Of a DNA stretch of 64,000 nucleotides, positions 1 through 9,103 are shown piece by piece. Source of the stretch: Rhodoblastus sp. 17X3. Its GTDB lineage: Bacteria > Pseudomonadota > Alphaproteobacteria > Rhizobiales > Beijerinckiaceae. The stretch is from NCBI RefSeq assembly GCF_030056575.1, contig NZ_JASHHX010000003.1, forward strand, positions 124,001 to 188,000, in the 5' to 3' direction. Below the pieces are notes generated by a model, which worked only from the letters and a program-made list of their open reading frames with translations, searched no databases and had not been told where the DNA came from. Every line of letters begins with the position of its first letter. Within the stretch, counting starts at the first letter, position 1. A program made the position numbers and the translations under genes.

Positions 1-1
1 T

Positions 2-3000
2 CCGGTCGTCTATGGCAAGCTGCTGCAGGACGCGTCGGTCTCGGCCAATACTTACGGGACCGTCATCCCGGTGAGTTTTGGCGCGCGCCGGATCGTGGGC
101 GCGGTCATCTGGGCCAAGCCGCTGATTCAATCGACGACGTCGGTTTTCACCGACGCCAAGGGCGAATGGGACACGATCGTCACCATCAACCCCGATGGTC
201 CGAGCGGGGTCGCCGGAAAATTCTACAATGGCGATTCGGTGTCGCAGATCATCTACCGGACCTACGCCACTTTCGCCGTGGCCTTCGGCCGCCCCGGGGC
301 CAGCGCGGCGCAGACCGCCTATCGGACGAAAATTCTCGTCGGCGGCGTCAGCCCGGACGATCCCTTCGCGTCGCCGTCCGGCTCGGCGACCAGCACGACG
401 ACCATTCTCAGCAGCACGGGATCGGTCCCGTCGCAATATATCTCGAAACTTTGGGCCGATGGCACGCTGATCTACGATATCGAGATCGGCTGGCTGGCCG
501 GGAGCGGGAGCTTCAGGCTTTACGACGGGTCGGAAGATCAATTGCCGGATCCGGTGATGCAGGCGGACAAGGGCATTTATTGCCCGGCCTATCGCGGTCT
601 GATCTATTGCGTCATCGAAGCTTTGCAGGTCGATGTCTACGGCCAGAAAGTGCCGACGATCACCGCCGAGATCCTGGAAGGAAGGTCTGGCGAGGTCGGG
701 ACGTTAAAACAATTCTCCGGCGTCGGCGATCTCGAAAACACCTATGGCCTTTACGGCCTTCAGATCGACTGGTCGTCGAGGACGCTTTACACGACGCTTT
801 CGAGCACTGGCTCAGGAGGGACTGCGCCGAAATATCTGACGGCGTGGTCGCTTGACGCCAAGTCGATCATTTCACGCAACCTCTGCGTCAATGGCGGTTA
901 TCAGAGTTTCGACATTTGCTCGGCGTTCAATGGCTTCGTGCTGACGACCAGCTTTTACGCCAGCGGCCTCGGCTACCAGGCGGAATTGACCGTCAGGGAC
1001 AGCGTCGGGACCGTTCTGGACGCCAGGCAATATCCGCAATTGAACAACAATGTGAACGGCGACGGATTGATGTGCGCGTCGCACCACATCGCTTATGATA
1101 CGGCGGGAAATCAAACCATTTATGTCTGGTCGCTGTTCAGCCCGGTGATCGTCGCCGGCATTTTCGATCCGGTCGCCAAAGCGCTTTCATCGTCTCCGGC
1201 GATCGTGATCAGTTCGTTGCCCGAATGGCCGACGAACGGCTGGCAAGGCGCAGGTGTCGCCAATTACGGCGGCCCGAAAGTGGTTCGCGGGGCGTCCTAC
1301 CGCGGCGGCTGCGATATTTTCATCGCCAATTATTGCGACGATGGCGCAATTCGCGTCTGGCGCGTCACGTTCTTGCCAAATGGCGTTGGGTGTCAGGTCA
1401 ACATAATCTATCTGCGCGCGACCTCTGACGCGCCAGTGTCGATGATGTATGACGGCGCGCGCAACGAGATCATGCTGATCTACGGCACGAGCGGCAGCCA
1501 GCATTACGCCGACAAGATCAACGCCGTCTCCGGATCGATCAGATGGAGCGCTGCGCTTCCGTCGAGTTTTACTGATTTCTCCAGCCCGTGCGGGATGATC
1601 GCAAATTCGCCGTTCGGCAATGGCTTATATGACAATTTGCGGTGCGATTATTATGCCGCGCAAGCATCGTCAAGTCACAACATCCTGACGATTGGCAATC
1701 AGTCCGGAGAAATGCGTGTTATCCAGAATACAAGCGGCACTTATTGGGACTGGGCGTTCATCGATGCCGACAATACCCTCTATAGCGATTATGGAGGGGA
1801 CGCCGCCAGGGGCTATCTGCAAGGCCCGGTTTATCTTCCCTTCGCCGGCGCGGCGTCGGGCTCGAGCGGAATAGCGCTTCAGGAGATCATCAAGGACGCC
1901 TCGATGATCTGTGGCTACAGCCCGACAGACATTGTGTGCGAAAACATCGACGATACGGTCGTCGGCGCGATCCTGTATGACGCGTCGGATTTTCGCTCTT
2001 TCCTGTCGAGCGTCAGCGCCGGGACCGGCTTCGACATCGTCCAGACGCCGACCAATCTCGTCTGCAAGCGCGTCGTCACCGGGCCGTCGCTGGTCATAAA
2101 CGCCACCATCGCCAATGGCGACATCATCGACCAGCAGGCCAATGTGGCCGGTGGCGCGGGCTCGCTTGGCATCGTCCAGAACAATCGGTCGGTCACGTCC
2201 ACGGCCTTTGCCGGCGTCACCCTGAGCCGCGCCTCGCAGCTCGAAGTGCCTTATGCGTTCCAGATCAACTATATCGACGCCCAGCGCGACTACCAGTATT
2301 CGACCCAATCGGCGAAGCGTCCGGCCTTTCCGATCCGCTCGACGGAATCGGTCGGGATTTCCTCGGTGCAGCTGCCGCTGATCCTGTCGGGATCGCAGGC
2401 CGCGGGCTACGCCGCGAAGGCGCTTTATCGGGCATGGTCGCAATCGGTTTCGCAGAGCCTTGTTCTCACGCGCAAATGGCTGGTGCTCGATCCCAATGAC
2501 GTCGTCGACCTCGCCTTCATCGATTTCGATTTCAAGGGCAAGGTGACGTCGACCACCATTGGCGCCGACTTATCAATAGCGGTTACGCTCGCCAATCTCT
2601 GGACCGATGAAGGCCTGACAATCCCGGTCGACACCCCGTCCTTGCCGCCGCCATTCATCTCGACGATCGATTACACCGCGCGGGCGATCGTGATCGACTG
2701 CCCGCTGCTGTTCGTCGGCGACGATCTGGCGCAAGCCGCATTACGCACCTATTTCGTGCTGTGGCCGACGCGGCCGGTTTATTCATGGCCTGGCGGTTCG
2801 CTTTATTATTCGACCGACAACGTGACTTTCACATTGGCCAATGGCGCCAGCCTCAAGCCGACGATCGGCGCGTGCCTCTCGGCGTTGCCGGACGCCGATC
2901 CTTATCGCTTCGACGCGACAAGCGTTCTGAATGTCTCCTTCATCTGCGGCGATCCGACCGCGCTGTCGAATATCACGCGGCAGGCGGCGTTCTCCGGCGG

Positions 3001-3676
3001 CAATCTGGCGGCGATCGGAGCGCCAGGCCGATGGGAGATCATTTCCTTCACCACGATCGCGCAAAACAGCGATGGCTCCTTCGCGATCACCGGGCTGGTG
3101 CGCGGGCTGAAAGGTTCCGAGCCGATGACCGGGACGCACGCGGTCGGCGATGATTTCGTCCTGCTTAACGGCGCCGGTCTGCTGGCGGCGTCGATCCCGT
3201 TGGCGGCATATAATCACACGATCTATCTCAAGGCGCTCGGCGCCGGACAAACGCTCTCCGATGTGACGGCGGTCTCGACTTACACTGAATATGGCCGCGC
3301 TGAGCAACCGCTGGCGCCGGCCCATCTGACGGCCGCGGTTTCCGGCTCCGATATTCACCTCGGATGGAACCGCCGTGATCGCCTTGATCTCGGTATCGTC
3401 GCGGGCACGGGAACCGTGCCGCTTTCCGAGGCGGCTGAGAAATATGACGTCGAAATTTTGAATGCGGCGGGAATGTCGGTGCTTCGCACCATCACCGATT
3501 GGACGCCTTCGCCGACGCCGTCGCAAAGCGCCGTGTCCTACACCTACACGAACGCCAATATCGTTGCGGATTTCGGATCGATGCTGACGGCGGGGTCTCA
3601 ACTGTCGTTCAACGTCTACCAGAAGTCGGCGATCGTCGGACGCGGGTTCAAGGCGACGGCGACCATCACCCTCTGA
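2..3676 (+). CDS. phage tail tip / host-specificity protein, 5' end outside window
   Basis: The reading frame is open from base 2, so the true start lies left of the window; the GTG at 71 is internal. The visible part is about 1,225 residues. It begins with a PVVYG...IPVSFGARRI stretch typical of the phage and gene-transfer-agent tail protein that forms the tail tip and contacts the host. Later parts carry the family's RKWLVLDPNDVVDL segment (about 2475-2520) and a VRGLKGSEPM...HAVGDDFVLL segment (about 3100-3170), with a fibronectin-like end. It heads a same-strand series of tail-appendage genes. The family assignment is by recognition of these segments; the exact Pfam family was not tested. 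Confidence 0.7.
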   Translation, partial: PVVYGKLLQDASVSANTYGTVIPVSFGARRIVGAVIWAKPLIQSTTSVFTDAKGEWDTIVTINPDGPSGVAGKFYNGDSVSQIIYRTYATFAVAFGRPGASAAQTAYRTKILVGGVSPDDPFASPSGSATSTTTILSSTGSVPSQYISKLWADGTLIYDIEIGWLAGSGSFRLYDGSEDQLPDPVMQADKGIYCPAYRGLIYCVIEALQVDVYGQKVPTITAEILEGRSGEVGTLKQFSGVGDLENTYGLYGLQIDWSSRTLYTTLSSTGSGGTAPKYLTAWSLDAKSIISRNLCVNGGYQSFDICSAFNGFVLTTSFYASGLGYQAELTVRDSVGTVLDARQYPQLNNNVNGDGLMCASHHIAYDTAGNQTIYVWSLFSPVIVAGIFDPVAKALSSSPAIVISSLPEWPTNGWQGAGVANYGGPKVVRGASYRGGCDIFIANYCDDGAIRVWRVTFLPNGVGCQVNIIYLRATSDAPVSMMYDGARNEIMLIYGTSGSQHYADKINAVSGSIRWSAALPSSFTDFSSPCGMIANSPFGNGLYDNLRCDYYAAQASSSHNILTIGNQSGEMRVIQNTSGTYWDWAFIDADNTLYSDYGGDAARGYLQGPVYLPFAGAASGSSGIALQEIIKDASMICGYSPTDIVCENIDDTVVGAILYDASDFRSFLSSVSAGTGFDIVQTPTNLVCKRVVTGPSLVINATIANGDIIDQQANVAGGAGSLGIVQNNRSVTSTAFAGVTLSRASQLEVPYAFQINYIDAQRDYQYSTQSAKRPAFPIRSTESVGISSVQLPLILSGSQAAGYAAKALYRAWSQSVSQSLVLTRKWLVLDPNDVVDLAFIDFDFKGKVTSTTIGADLSIAVTLANLWTDEGLTIPVDTPSLPPPFISTIDYTARAIVIDCPLLFVGDDLAQAALRTYFVLWPTRPVYSWPGGSLYYSTDNVTFTLANGASLKPTIGACLSALPDADPYRFDATSVLNVSFICGDPTALSNITRQAAFSGGNLAAIGAPGRWEIISFTTIAQNSDGSFAITGLVRGLKGSEPMTGTHAVGDDFVLLNGAGLLAASIPLAAYNHTIYLKALGAGQTLSDVTAVSTYTEYGRAEQPLAPAHLTAAVSGSDIHLGWNRRDRLDLGIVAGTGTVPLSEAAEKYDVEILNAAGMSVLRTITDWTPSPTPSQSAVSYTYTNANIVADFGSMLTAGSQLSFNVYQKSAIVGRGFKATATITL

Positions 3677-3683
3677 GGCCGAC

Positions 3684-4052
3684 ATGTCGAATAATATCGG
3701 AATCACGCCGGTCGTCTCGTCGATGACCGACAAGGAAGGCGCGATCAACAGCGCGCTTGGCCAATATGACGCGGCGATCAGCGAACTCGCCAGCGTCGAT
3801 GTTTCTGCCGGCAATGTGACCTTGACGGCGGCGCAATGGACCGGCGCGCAGGTCGTCTCCGTCACCGGAGCGACGACAGCCGGGCGCACCGTGACGGGCG
3901 TGGCGTCCAAGCGCCTGATCGCGGTGCAGTCGGCTGCCGCCAACACGCAATCGTTCAGCTTCAAGATCGGGACCGCCTCGTTCACGATCGCCGCCGGAAC
4001 GATCAAGCTGTTCTACGCGGACGGCACGGCCAATGGGCTCTACGCGTTCTGA
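3684..4052 (+). CDS. small phage structural protein (122 aa)
   Basis: It starts 7 bases after the tail-tip gene and is co-directional, so it is very likely in the same late operon. The protein is rich in Thr, Ala, Ser and Val, has no Cys and no membrane segment, and looks like an all-beta virion component (for example the alternating VTLTAAQWTGAQVVSVTGA segment). I do not recognise a named family. A tail fibre or decoration protein is the likeliest role, inferred from position and composition only. Confidence 0.55.
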   Translation: MSNNIGITPVVSSMTDKEGAINSALGQYDAAISELASVDVSAGNVTLTAAQWTGAQVVSVTGATTAGRTVTGVASKRLIAVQSAAANTQSFSFKIGTASFTIAAGTIKLFYADGTANGLYAF

Positions 4053-4131
4053 CCCCCTCTGATCGGCAGCCGCAAGCCGCGCCATTTTTCCTCGCATCGC
4101 AAAATTCCACGCCCTTCAGGGAGCCGTCTCT

Positions 4132-5010
4132 ATGACTGGAAAATCCGACTACACCGCCAAAAACGATCTGAACTATCTCGCGGGAGCGGGCGCGCCTCCC
4201 GACCTGACTGGCGGCACTTATCTCGCGCTGTTCACCGCCGTCGGGACCGACGCCAACACCGGCTTTACCGAAGTCTCCGGCGGCGCCTACGCCCGCGCCC
4301 AGATCTCCGGCCAGGCCACCACCAATGGCGCCACCGCCGCCGGCAACGCCACGCTGCATTTCGCCTCGACGCCGGCGTGGATCGTGGCGGGCATGACGAT
4401 CTATGACAAGACCGCCTCGTCGGTGATCCCGGCCGGGACGACGGTGCTTTCGGTGACTGGCACGACGGTCGTCATGTCGGCCAACGCCACCGGCGCCGGC
4501 GTCGGCGGAACCGACGTCATCCTGTTTTCGGCTTATTCGACCGCAACCGGCTCCGCGCCGTCGCAGATCGCGTCGGGTTCGGCCATCTCCTTCCCGCAAT
4601 CGACCGCGTCCTGGGGCACTGTCATCGCCTGGGGCGTCTATGATGCAGCGACTTCCGGAAACCTGCTCTATTGGGATTATCTCGGCAATTATTCGTGGCT
4701 GCCGGCCGAAATCTCCTCCGCCTCGCCCGGCGTCATCACCGCCAAGGCGCATGGCTATGCGGCGGCCGACAGCGTGATGTTCTCGACAGAATATGGCGGC
4801 ACGGCGCCGTCGTTCTCGCAATCGAATCTCACCGGCATTCTCGCCGTGGTTTCGCCGGCGACCGACACCTTCACCGTCACCAACGCCAGCACGGCGGTCA
4901 ATACCTCTTCGACCGGCTCCGGCATGGTGCGCAAGCTGATCCAGCAGCCGATCCCGATCAATACGGTCTACACCTTCGCGTCGGGCAATTTGATCATGAC
5001 CGCGGCGTGA
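4132..5010 (+). CDS. phage tail-appendage protein (292 aa)
   Basis: The N-terminal part has a YLALFTAVGT...GGAYARA pattern seen in phage structural proteins, followed by Thr/Ser/Ala-rich beta-type sequence with repeated TVLSVTGTTVVMSA-like strands and a VITAKAHGYAAADSVMF segment. There are no catalytic motifs and no signal peptide. It lies in the tail module between other virion-like genes with no internal promoter evident. Function as a tail fibre or baseplate-associated protein is inferred from context. Confidence 0.55.
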   Translation: MTGKSDYTAKNDLNYLAGAGAPPDLTGGTYLALFTAVGTDANTGFTEVSGGAYARAQISGQATTNGATAAGNATLHFASTPAWIVAGMTIYDKTASSVIPAGTTVLSVTGTTVVMSANATGAGVGGTDVILFSAYSTATGSAPSQIASGSAISFPQSTASWGTVIAWGVYDAATSGNLLYWDYLGNYSWLPAEISSASPGVITAKAHGYAAADSVMFSTEYGGTAPSFSQSNLTGILAVVSPATDTFTVTNASTAVNTSSTGSGMVRKLIQQPIPINTVYTFASGNLIMTAA

Positions 5011-5050
5011 CGATCGCAGTTTGACCAGAATTCCATAAGGATCGTTTCCC

Positions 5051-5482
5051 ATGGCCATCTATTCGCTTGCCAATCGCACCACCGTCACTACGACCGGCGC
5101 CGCCAATCTCGAAATCATCGCGGCGTCCGGCGTTGGGTTCCGCCTGCTCGAGGTCGGCATCACGATCAATGCGGCCACCGCTTCGGCCTTCGGCCTCGGC
5201 GTTCCCGCCGCCAAGGGCATTACGCCGACCTCGCCCGTGACGGTGCTGGCGGAAGACCAGAACAACACCACGGCGGGCAACACCCAGACCGCGCTGGCAT
5301 GGGGAACCGCTCCCACGGTTCCGGCTGCTTTCTTCCGCCGCGTGAGCCTCCCGGCGACCATTGGCGCAGGCATCATCTGGACTTTTCCGCGTGGCATCAT
5401 GGTTCCGAAAAATACGTCTCTGGTATTGTGGAACCTGTCCGCAGTGGCGGCGGCTGACGTGTGGGTAGTTTTGGACGAATGA
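5051..5482 (+). CDS. tail module protein, tandem paralogue 1 (143 aa)
   Basis: This protein and the next one downstream share a common plan: a central AAFFRR motif, a following Phe-Pro-x-Gly-Ile segment (FPRGIMVPKNTSLVLW here, FPEGIKIAKNSALSLW in the neighbour) and similar length. They look like products of a tandem duplication. Composition suggests an all-beta virion protein. No enzyme motif is visible and no named family is recognised; a role as a tail or capsid decoration subunit is inferred from the neighbourhood. Confidence 0.6.
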   Translation: MAIYSLANRTTVTTTGAANLEIIAASGVGFRLLEVGITINAATASAFGLGVPAAKGITPTSPVTVLAEDQNNTTAGNTQTALAWGTAPTVPAAFFRRVSLPATIGAGIIWTFPRGIMVPKNTSLVLWNLSAVAAADVWVVLDE

Positions 5483-5505
5483 TTTAGCGCAGGAGGGGCG
5501 TCTCC

Positions 5506-5961
5506 ATGCCTAAATACCATACGACCTTCAAACCGGCATCCGTCCAATATAATTCCGTTCCCTTGTTCGACATCAGGACAAGCGCGACCGATTACGCCAT
5601 CCTTAAAATGCTTGAACTTGAGATCGATGCTGCTAGCGGCACCGCGGCCATCTCTTTCGGCCTGGCTACGCCCTCCGCTCTTGGAGCGGCGTTGCCCAGC
5701 GGAATTCCTATGATCGGAGAAGACGCCGCAACGGCGCCAAACATCTCGATCGCCACGAATTGGTCAGTCGTCCCGACAATGCCGGCTGCCTTTTTCAGAC
5801 GGTTCACGATCGGAAGCAACCTCGAAAACGCAAGCGCCAGACTGTTGTTTCCAGAAGGCATCAAGATCGCGAAAAATTCAGCTTTGAGTCTATGGGTGAT
5901 AGCCGGCGGCGTCACAACGGCGCCTCAGCAATTCACGGTATCGATGGAGATCGATGGATGA
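5506..5961 (+). CDS. tail module protein, tandem paralogue 2 (151 aa)
   Basis: It is paralogous to the 143-residue protein immediately upstream, with the same AAFFRR and FPxGIxxxKNxxLxLW landmarks in the same order. A GGAGGGG run just upstream of the ATG is a good ribosome binding site. Its stop overlaps the next start in an ATGA junction, suggesting translational coupling. It is a probable beta-rich virion component of unknown exact role. Confidence 0.6.
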   Translation: MPKYHTTFKPASVQYNSVPLFDIRTSATDYAILKMLELEIDAASGTAAISFGLATPSALGAALPSGIPMIGEDAATAPNISIATNWSVVPTMPAAFFRRFTIGSNLENASARLLFPEGIKIAKNSALSLWVIAGGVTTAPQQFTVSMEIDG

Positions 5962-6467
5962 GCGCGATTTTGTTTCCTCCCTCGCTCTTTTCACGATGTC
6001 CTGTTCTTGGCTCTCCAGGCTATGGCGGCAATGATGATTCACTGCAGCCGAATGACTATCGCGTTTCGCCGCCAGGATATTCGTCGCCAGTCTCCGCAAA
6101 TTTGCGGTTTAGCGACGTGCTTTGGCCGCGCGCGTCGTTTACCGGAGGGATCGACGCCAATTCCCCTTGCCCTTACGTCATCGAGGGAATGCACCAGGTT
6201 TGGGAGTGGAACTTTCCCGCAACCGGCGGCCATGTGGAAAAGAAGGTCATCGGTCAGACGCTCGATTCATCCGGCGCTCCATTGGCCGGCGCAACGGTGC
6301 AATTGTTCAACACGGCGACGGGGCTTCTGGTCGATACGCAGGTGTCGGACGCGGGCGGCAATTACCAGCTTTCCGACCCGAACGGCGTCGCGTGCTTCGT
6401 CGTGGCTTACGAACCGGGCAGCCCTGACGTAGCCGGCACGACTGTTAACACGCTGACCGGCGTCTGA
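5958..6467 (+). CDS. phage protein with carboxypeptidase-regulatory-like beta-sandwich (169 aa)
   Basis: The ATG at 5958 overlaps the upstream stop, so I prefer it to earlier in-frame starts. The C-terminal half (from about residue 95) reads VIGQTLDSSGAPLAGATVQL...GGNYQL, the hallmark of a carboxypeptidase-regulatory-like or transthyretin-like beta-sandwich often found in surface and tail proteins. The N-terminal half is Pro/Ser-rich and unassigned. A receptor-contacting tail appendage is plausible; this is inference from domain type and position. Confidence 0.6.
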   Translation: MSAILFPPSLFSRCPVLGSPGYGGNDDSLQPNDYRVSPPGYSSPVSANLRFSDVLWPRASFTGGIDANSPCPYVIEGMHQVWEWNFPATGGHVEKKVIGQTLDSSGAPLAGATVQLFNTATGLLVDTQVSDAGGNYQLSDPNGVACFVVAYEPGSPDVAGTTVNTLTGV

Positions 6468-6470
6468 TCC

Positions 6471-7364
6471 GTGGTTAACGTCTATCTCCGCACGGGTGAG
6501 GCGACCGCAACCAATATTCGGTTGCGCGACCCGACGGCCGGCGTTGCGACCATCATCGGCGCGGCGAAAACCGCCGTTGTCTCTTCAGCCAGGACAATCG
6601 GCTTTGGAACCGTGTTCGGCGGCGCGACGACTGAATCCCTTTCGAAGGGCCAGGCATCCCCGCTTGCCGCGATCTCTGGCGCGGCGTCCGCGCGGGCGGC
6701 AACTCTGGCGCGGCTGACGGGCGTCCTGCAAACCTTCGCTAGCGGGCGGGCCAAAGCAAGCGCCTTGGCGTCCGCCGCCGCGCGCGCCGCTATCGCCGCC
6801 TCGGCGCTTGGTTCGAGCCGCGCGGCCGCGCGGCTGGCCGGAACGGCTTTCGTCTCGGCAGGGGCAAAGACCGCCGCATTCTCGCGAACGTCCGCCTCCG
6901 GGCTGCTCGCGATCACCGGTTCTGCGCTCGGCAAGACAGCGGCGCAAGGGCGCGCGATTGGAAACGGCTTCGCCAGCCTGGCCGGCGCGGCCCGCGGCGC
7001 AGTCAGAACCATGGCGTGGTCGTCCGGCGTCGTTCTGATCAACCTTTCGGCGCGAGCCGAGGCGAAATCGGCCGCGAGGGCGTCTGGAAGCCTCGCGACT
7101 TTTGGCGCGGCGCTCGGTTCGGCCGTCGCGCAGGGGCTCTCGTCTGGCGTCGCAGGCATCGGCGCGGCGGCGCGGGCCTTTAGCGCATCGGCGGGCGCCG
7201 CGTCTGCATCCCTCGTCAACAAGACCGTGCTCCGCGTCGCTGTCCTGCGCGGCGTCATCGAACGGTCGAAGACCGCCACGGGCGTCATAATGCGGTCGAA
7301 CGCCATCGAGGGCGTGATCGACCGGATAAAAGTGATGACTGGCGTCCTGCCACCGAAGGAATAG
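6471..7364 (+). CDS. Ala-rich low-complexity phage protein (297 aa)
   Basis: The start is a GTG 3 bases after the upstream stop. The first 50 residues look like ordinary beta-sandwich sequence (VNVYLRTGEATATNIRLRD). About 200 residues of Ala/Ser/Gly/Arg-rich low-complexity sequence with loose SAAARA and GSAxA repeats follow, then a short repeated tail of Ile-Glu-Arg-like and Val-Met-Thr-Gly-Val motifs. Such sequence suggests a long fibrous appendage or a length-variable structural protein. The opposite strand also stays open over almost the same span, a side effect of composition. No family is recognised. Confidence 0.5.
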   Translation: MVNVYLRTGEATATNIRLRDPTAGVATIIGAAKTAVVSSARTIGFGTVFGGATTESLSKGQASPLAAISGAASARAATLARLTGVLQTFASGRAKASALASAAARAAIAASALGSSRAAARLAGTAFVSAGAKTAAFSRTSASGLLAITGSALGKTAAQGRAIGNGFASLAGAARGAVRTMAWSSGVVLINLSARAEAKSAARASGSLATFGAALGSAVAQGLSSGVAGIGAAARAFSASAGAASASLVNKTVLRVAVLRGVIERSKTATGVIMRSNAIEGVIDRIKVMTGVLPPKE

Positions 7365-7370
7365 CGGCTC

Positions 7371-7754
7371 ATGAACAAGAATCAGAACGAAGAAGTTCCG
7401 GCCGGCGACGCGATCATTATCTCGACTTCAATTGAGGTCGCGGATGGATCGACCTTCGATCCGACCGGCGCGACGGGGATCTATCGCGTCGCCAAGACCC
7501 AATATTCCACCGGCGCCGACATCCTGTTGACCAAGTCAACCGGCGACAGCTCGGCGACTTGGCGGCAGGATTCCTCGACCGGCCAATGGTTTGTCGACGC
7601 GCCGCTCACGGGGACAGAAACGCGCGCGCAGCAGCCGTCCGGCACGGCGCTCTCTGTCAGCTATTACCACGAGACCGTGATCATCGAAGCCGGCGCGAAG
7701 CCCGCGCACGCCATGACCGGAACGCTCAAGATACTCGCCACGCCGGCCCCCTAA
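7371..7754 (+). CDS. phage protein of unknown function (127 aa)
   Basis: Closely spaced after the Ala-rich gene and co-directional. The sequence is acidic and beta-rich (DAIIISTSIEVADGSTFDPTGATGIYRV), with a middle segment resembling the fold of small tail-associated proteins and a C-terminal MTGTLKILATPAP end. There is no signal peptide, Cys or catalytic motif. It closes the run of appendage genes before the lysis block. Confidence 0.5.
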   Translation: MNKNQNEEVPAGDAIIISTSIEVADGSTFDPTGATGIYRVAKTQYSTGADILLTKSTGDSSATWRQDSSTGQWFVDAPLTGTETRAQQPSGTALSVSYYHETVIIEAGAKPAHAMTGTLKILATPAP

Positions 7755-7794
7755 GCCGGCCGCCTCCTCTCCTAAAATATTCAGGAAGACTTCC

Positions 7795-8052
7795 ATGCGC
7801 GTCTTGCTCGCCGCATTGCTCCTTTGCGCGTCGCCAGTCTGGGCCTCGCCCTGCGATCACAATTGCAAAATCCGCATCACCGCCTGCCACACGGACGAAC
7901 CGTCGCGCTGTCTCAGCGAGGACCGGCTGCCGGCGCAGACCGGCCTCTGCGCCATGATGCTGATGGGCGTCGTGACCGAATGGGCGACGAAACATCCGGA
8001 CCTGACCTTCAAGGTCGCGGAATGCGTCACGCCTGACGACGCCAAAGTCTGA
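7795..8052 (+). CDS. small secreted Cys-containing protein (85 aa)
   Basis: A clear signal peptide opens the protein (MRVLLAALLLCASPVWAS, cleavage expected after the Ala-Ser). The mature part of about 65 residues holds six Cys (the first pair as CDHNC), which could form disulfides in the periplasm. It precedes the lysis genes. I recognise no family; a periplasmic accessory of lysis or superinfection control is a guess from position. Confidence 0.5.
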   Translation: MRVLLAALLLCASPVWASPCDHNCKIRITACHTDEPSRCLSEDRLPAQTGLCAMMLMGVVTEWATKHPDLTFKVAECVTPDDAKV

Positions 8053-8056
8053 GCCC

Positions 8057-8140
8057 ATGCATATCACGCCCGAACAAGGCCTCGCCGCCTTTGCCTGTCT
8101 CGCCGCCGCCTGCACCATCTGGGCGATCTTCGCGCCATGA
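8057..8140 (+). CDS. 27-aa single-membrane-segment peptide
   Basis: A short frame begins with ATG 4 bases after the upstream stop and overlaps the next start (ATGA at 8137). The peptide MHITPEQGLAAFACLAAACT (first 20 residues) continues into WAIFAP and is one hydrophobic helix. The overlap with both neighbours and the membrane character support a real small lysis-region gene, but the length is close to chance. Confidence 0.35.
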   Translation: MHITPEQGLAAFACLAAACTIWAIFAP

Positions 8141-8361
8141 TCGGCAAAGCCGCCCTGGTCGCCGTCAAGGGCCTCGGCATCTTCCTGATCGCCCTGACCT
8201 GCGGCGCCGGGATCATCTTCACGGTCCTGATGCTCGCGCTTGAGGCCCTCGGCGGCCTCGCGCTGGAGTTCGTGCGCTCGTCCTTCGCCCGTTCAGGCGG
8301 CCTGCTCGCGGCGCTCTTTGGCGGCGCGCTCTGGATCCTCCTCTCCGCCATCCGAAACTGA
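8137..8361 (+). CDS. small membrane protein of lysis block (74 aa)
   Basis: Two hydrophobic segments (about residues 4-38 and 48-70) flank a short charged stretch, RSSFARS. Size, topology and placement just before the endolysin gene suggest a holin or holin partner. Start ATG overlaps the upstream stop. No specific holin family was identified. Confidence 0.5.
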   Translation: MIGKAALVAVKGLGIFLIALTCGAGIIFTVLMLALEALGGLALEFVRSSFARSGGLLAALFGGALWILLSAIRN

Positions 8362-8373
8362 AAAGGGGCGCCC

Positions 8374-8625
8374 ATGCTCGCGCTGACGAAACTTCTGGCT
8401 GCGGCCAACGCCCGCATGATCGACGACTGGCGCAGCGCGTTCAAACGACTGTGGTCGATCCGCGTCGCCTTGTTCTGGGGCACCGTGTCCGGCCTCTATG
8501 CCGCATGGCCTTCGTTTCAGGATGTCATCCCGGCGCCGGTCTTCGCCGCCGTTTCCGCGATCATGTCGGCGGCGATTGTCGGCGCGCGGCTGACCAAGCA
8601 GCCGGGGGCCGACGCCAATGGCTGA
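8374..8625 (+). CDS. holin-like membrane protein (83 aa)
   Basis: Residues 28-48 (ALFWGTVSGLYAAWPSF) and 52-72 are hydrophobic, with an amphipathic charged N-terminus and a short hydrophilic C-terminus. This layout and the 8-base overlap with the lysozyme start are typical of a phage holin that lets the endolysin or its activation signal reach the cell wall. A role as holin is inferred from context and topology. Confidence 0.6.
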   Translation: MLALTKLLAAANARMIDDWRSAFKRLWSIRVALFWGTVSGLYAAWPSFQDVIPAPVFAAVSAIMSAAIVGARLTKQPGADANG

Positions 8626-9100
8626 CGCGCCGAAGAAACGCAACCGCCTGCACAAGAGCGGCGTCGCGGCGGCGCTGGCCGTCTCGGTCGTCGGCGGGTT
8701 CGAGGGGCTGCGACAGAGTGCCTATCCAGATCCGGCGACGCGGGGCGCGCCTTGGACCGATTGCTATGGGCACACGGGGCCGGATGTAAAACCCGGCGTT
8801 CGTGAAAGCGTGGCGCAATGCAAAGCGATCTTACTGGCCGATCTCGACAAGGAAGCTGACGGCATCGAACGCTGTATCCATGTCACGCTGACAGATGGGC
8901 AATATGTCGCTGTCCTGAGCCTCGCGCACAACATCGGCGTCGGCGGCGTCTGCCGTTCGTCCGTCGTCGCCAGGCTTAACGCGGGCGACATCCGCGGCGG
9001 CTGCGACGCGCTGCTGCATTTCAACCGGGCTGCTGGCTTCGTCATGCCGGGCCTCACACGCCGGCGCGAAAAAGAACGCGCGCTCTGCCTCCAGGATTAA
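8618..9100 (+). CDS. phage lysozyme / endolysin (GH24)
   Basis: The protein of 160 residues hydrolyses the peptidoglycan glycan backbone at lysis. The GH24 catalytic signature is visible near residues 29-48: the Glu of GFEGLRQSAYPDP, then the Asp and Thr of PWTDCYGHT. Later landmarks include QYVAVLSLAHNIG and the C-terminal GLTRRREKE typical of this family. Residues 13-27 are hydrophobic, so the enzyme may be exported as a signal-arrest-release endolysin. It is flanked by holin-like and spanin-like genes. Confidence 0.85.
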   Translation: MADAPKKRNRLHKSGVAAALAVSVVGGFEGLRQSAYPDPATRGAPWTDCYGHTGPDVKPGVRESVAQCKAILLADLDKEADGIERCIHVTLTDGQYVAVLSLAHNIGVGGVCRSSVVARLNAGDIRGGCDALLHFNRAAGFVMPGLTRRREKERALCLQD

Positions 9101-9103
9101 GCC

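Noticed and set aside
2783-4006. Long reverse-strand open frame of 407 codons opposite the tail gene
   Set aside because: Its Arg/Ala-rich sequence has no family features and lies fully opposite well-formed tail genes; such shadows are common in GC-rich DNA.
6482-7378. 298-codon reverse-strand frame opposite the Ala-rich gene
   Set aside because: It mirrors the forward gene almost exactly, reads Ala/Pro/Arg-rich, and the forward frame fits the operon spacing.
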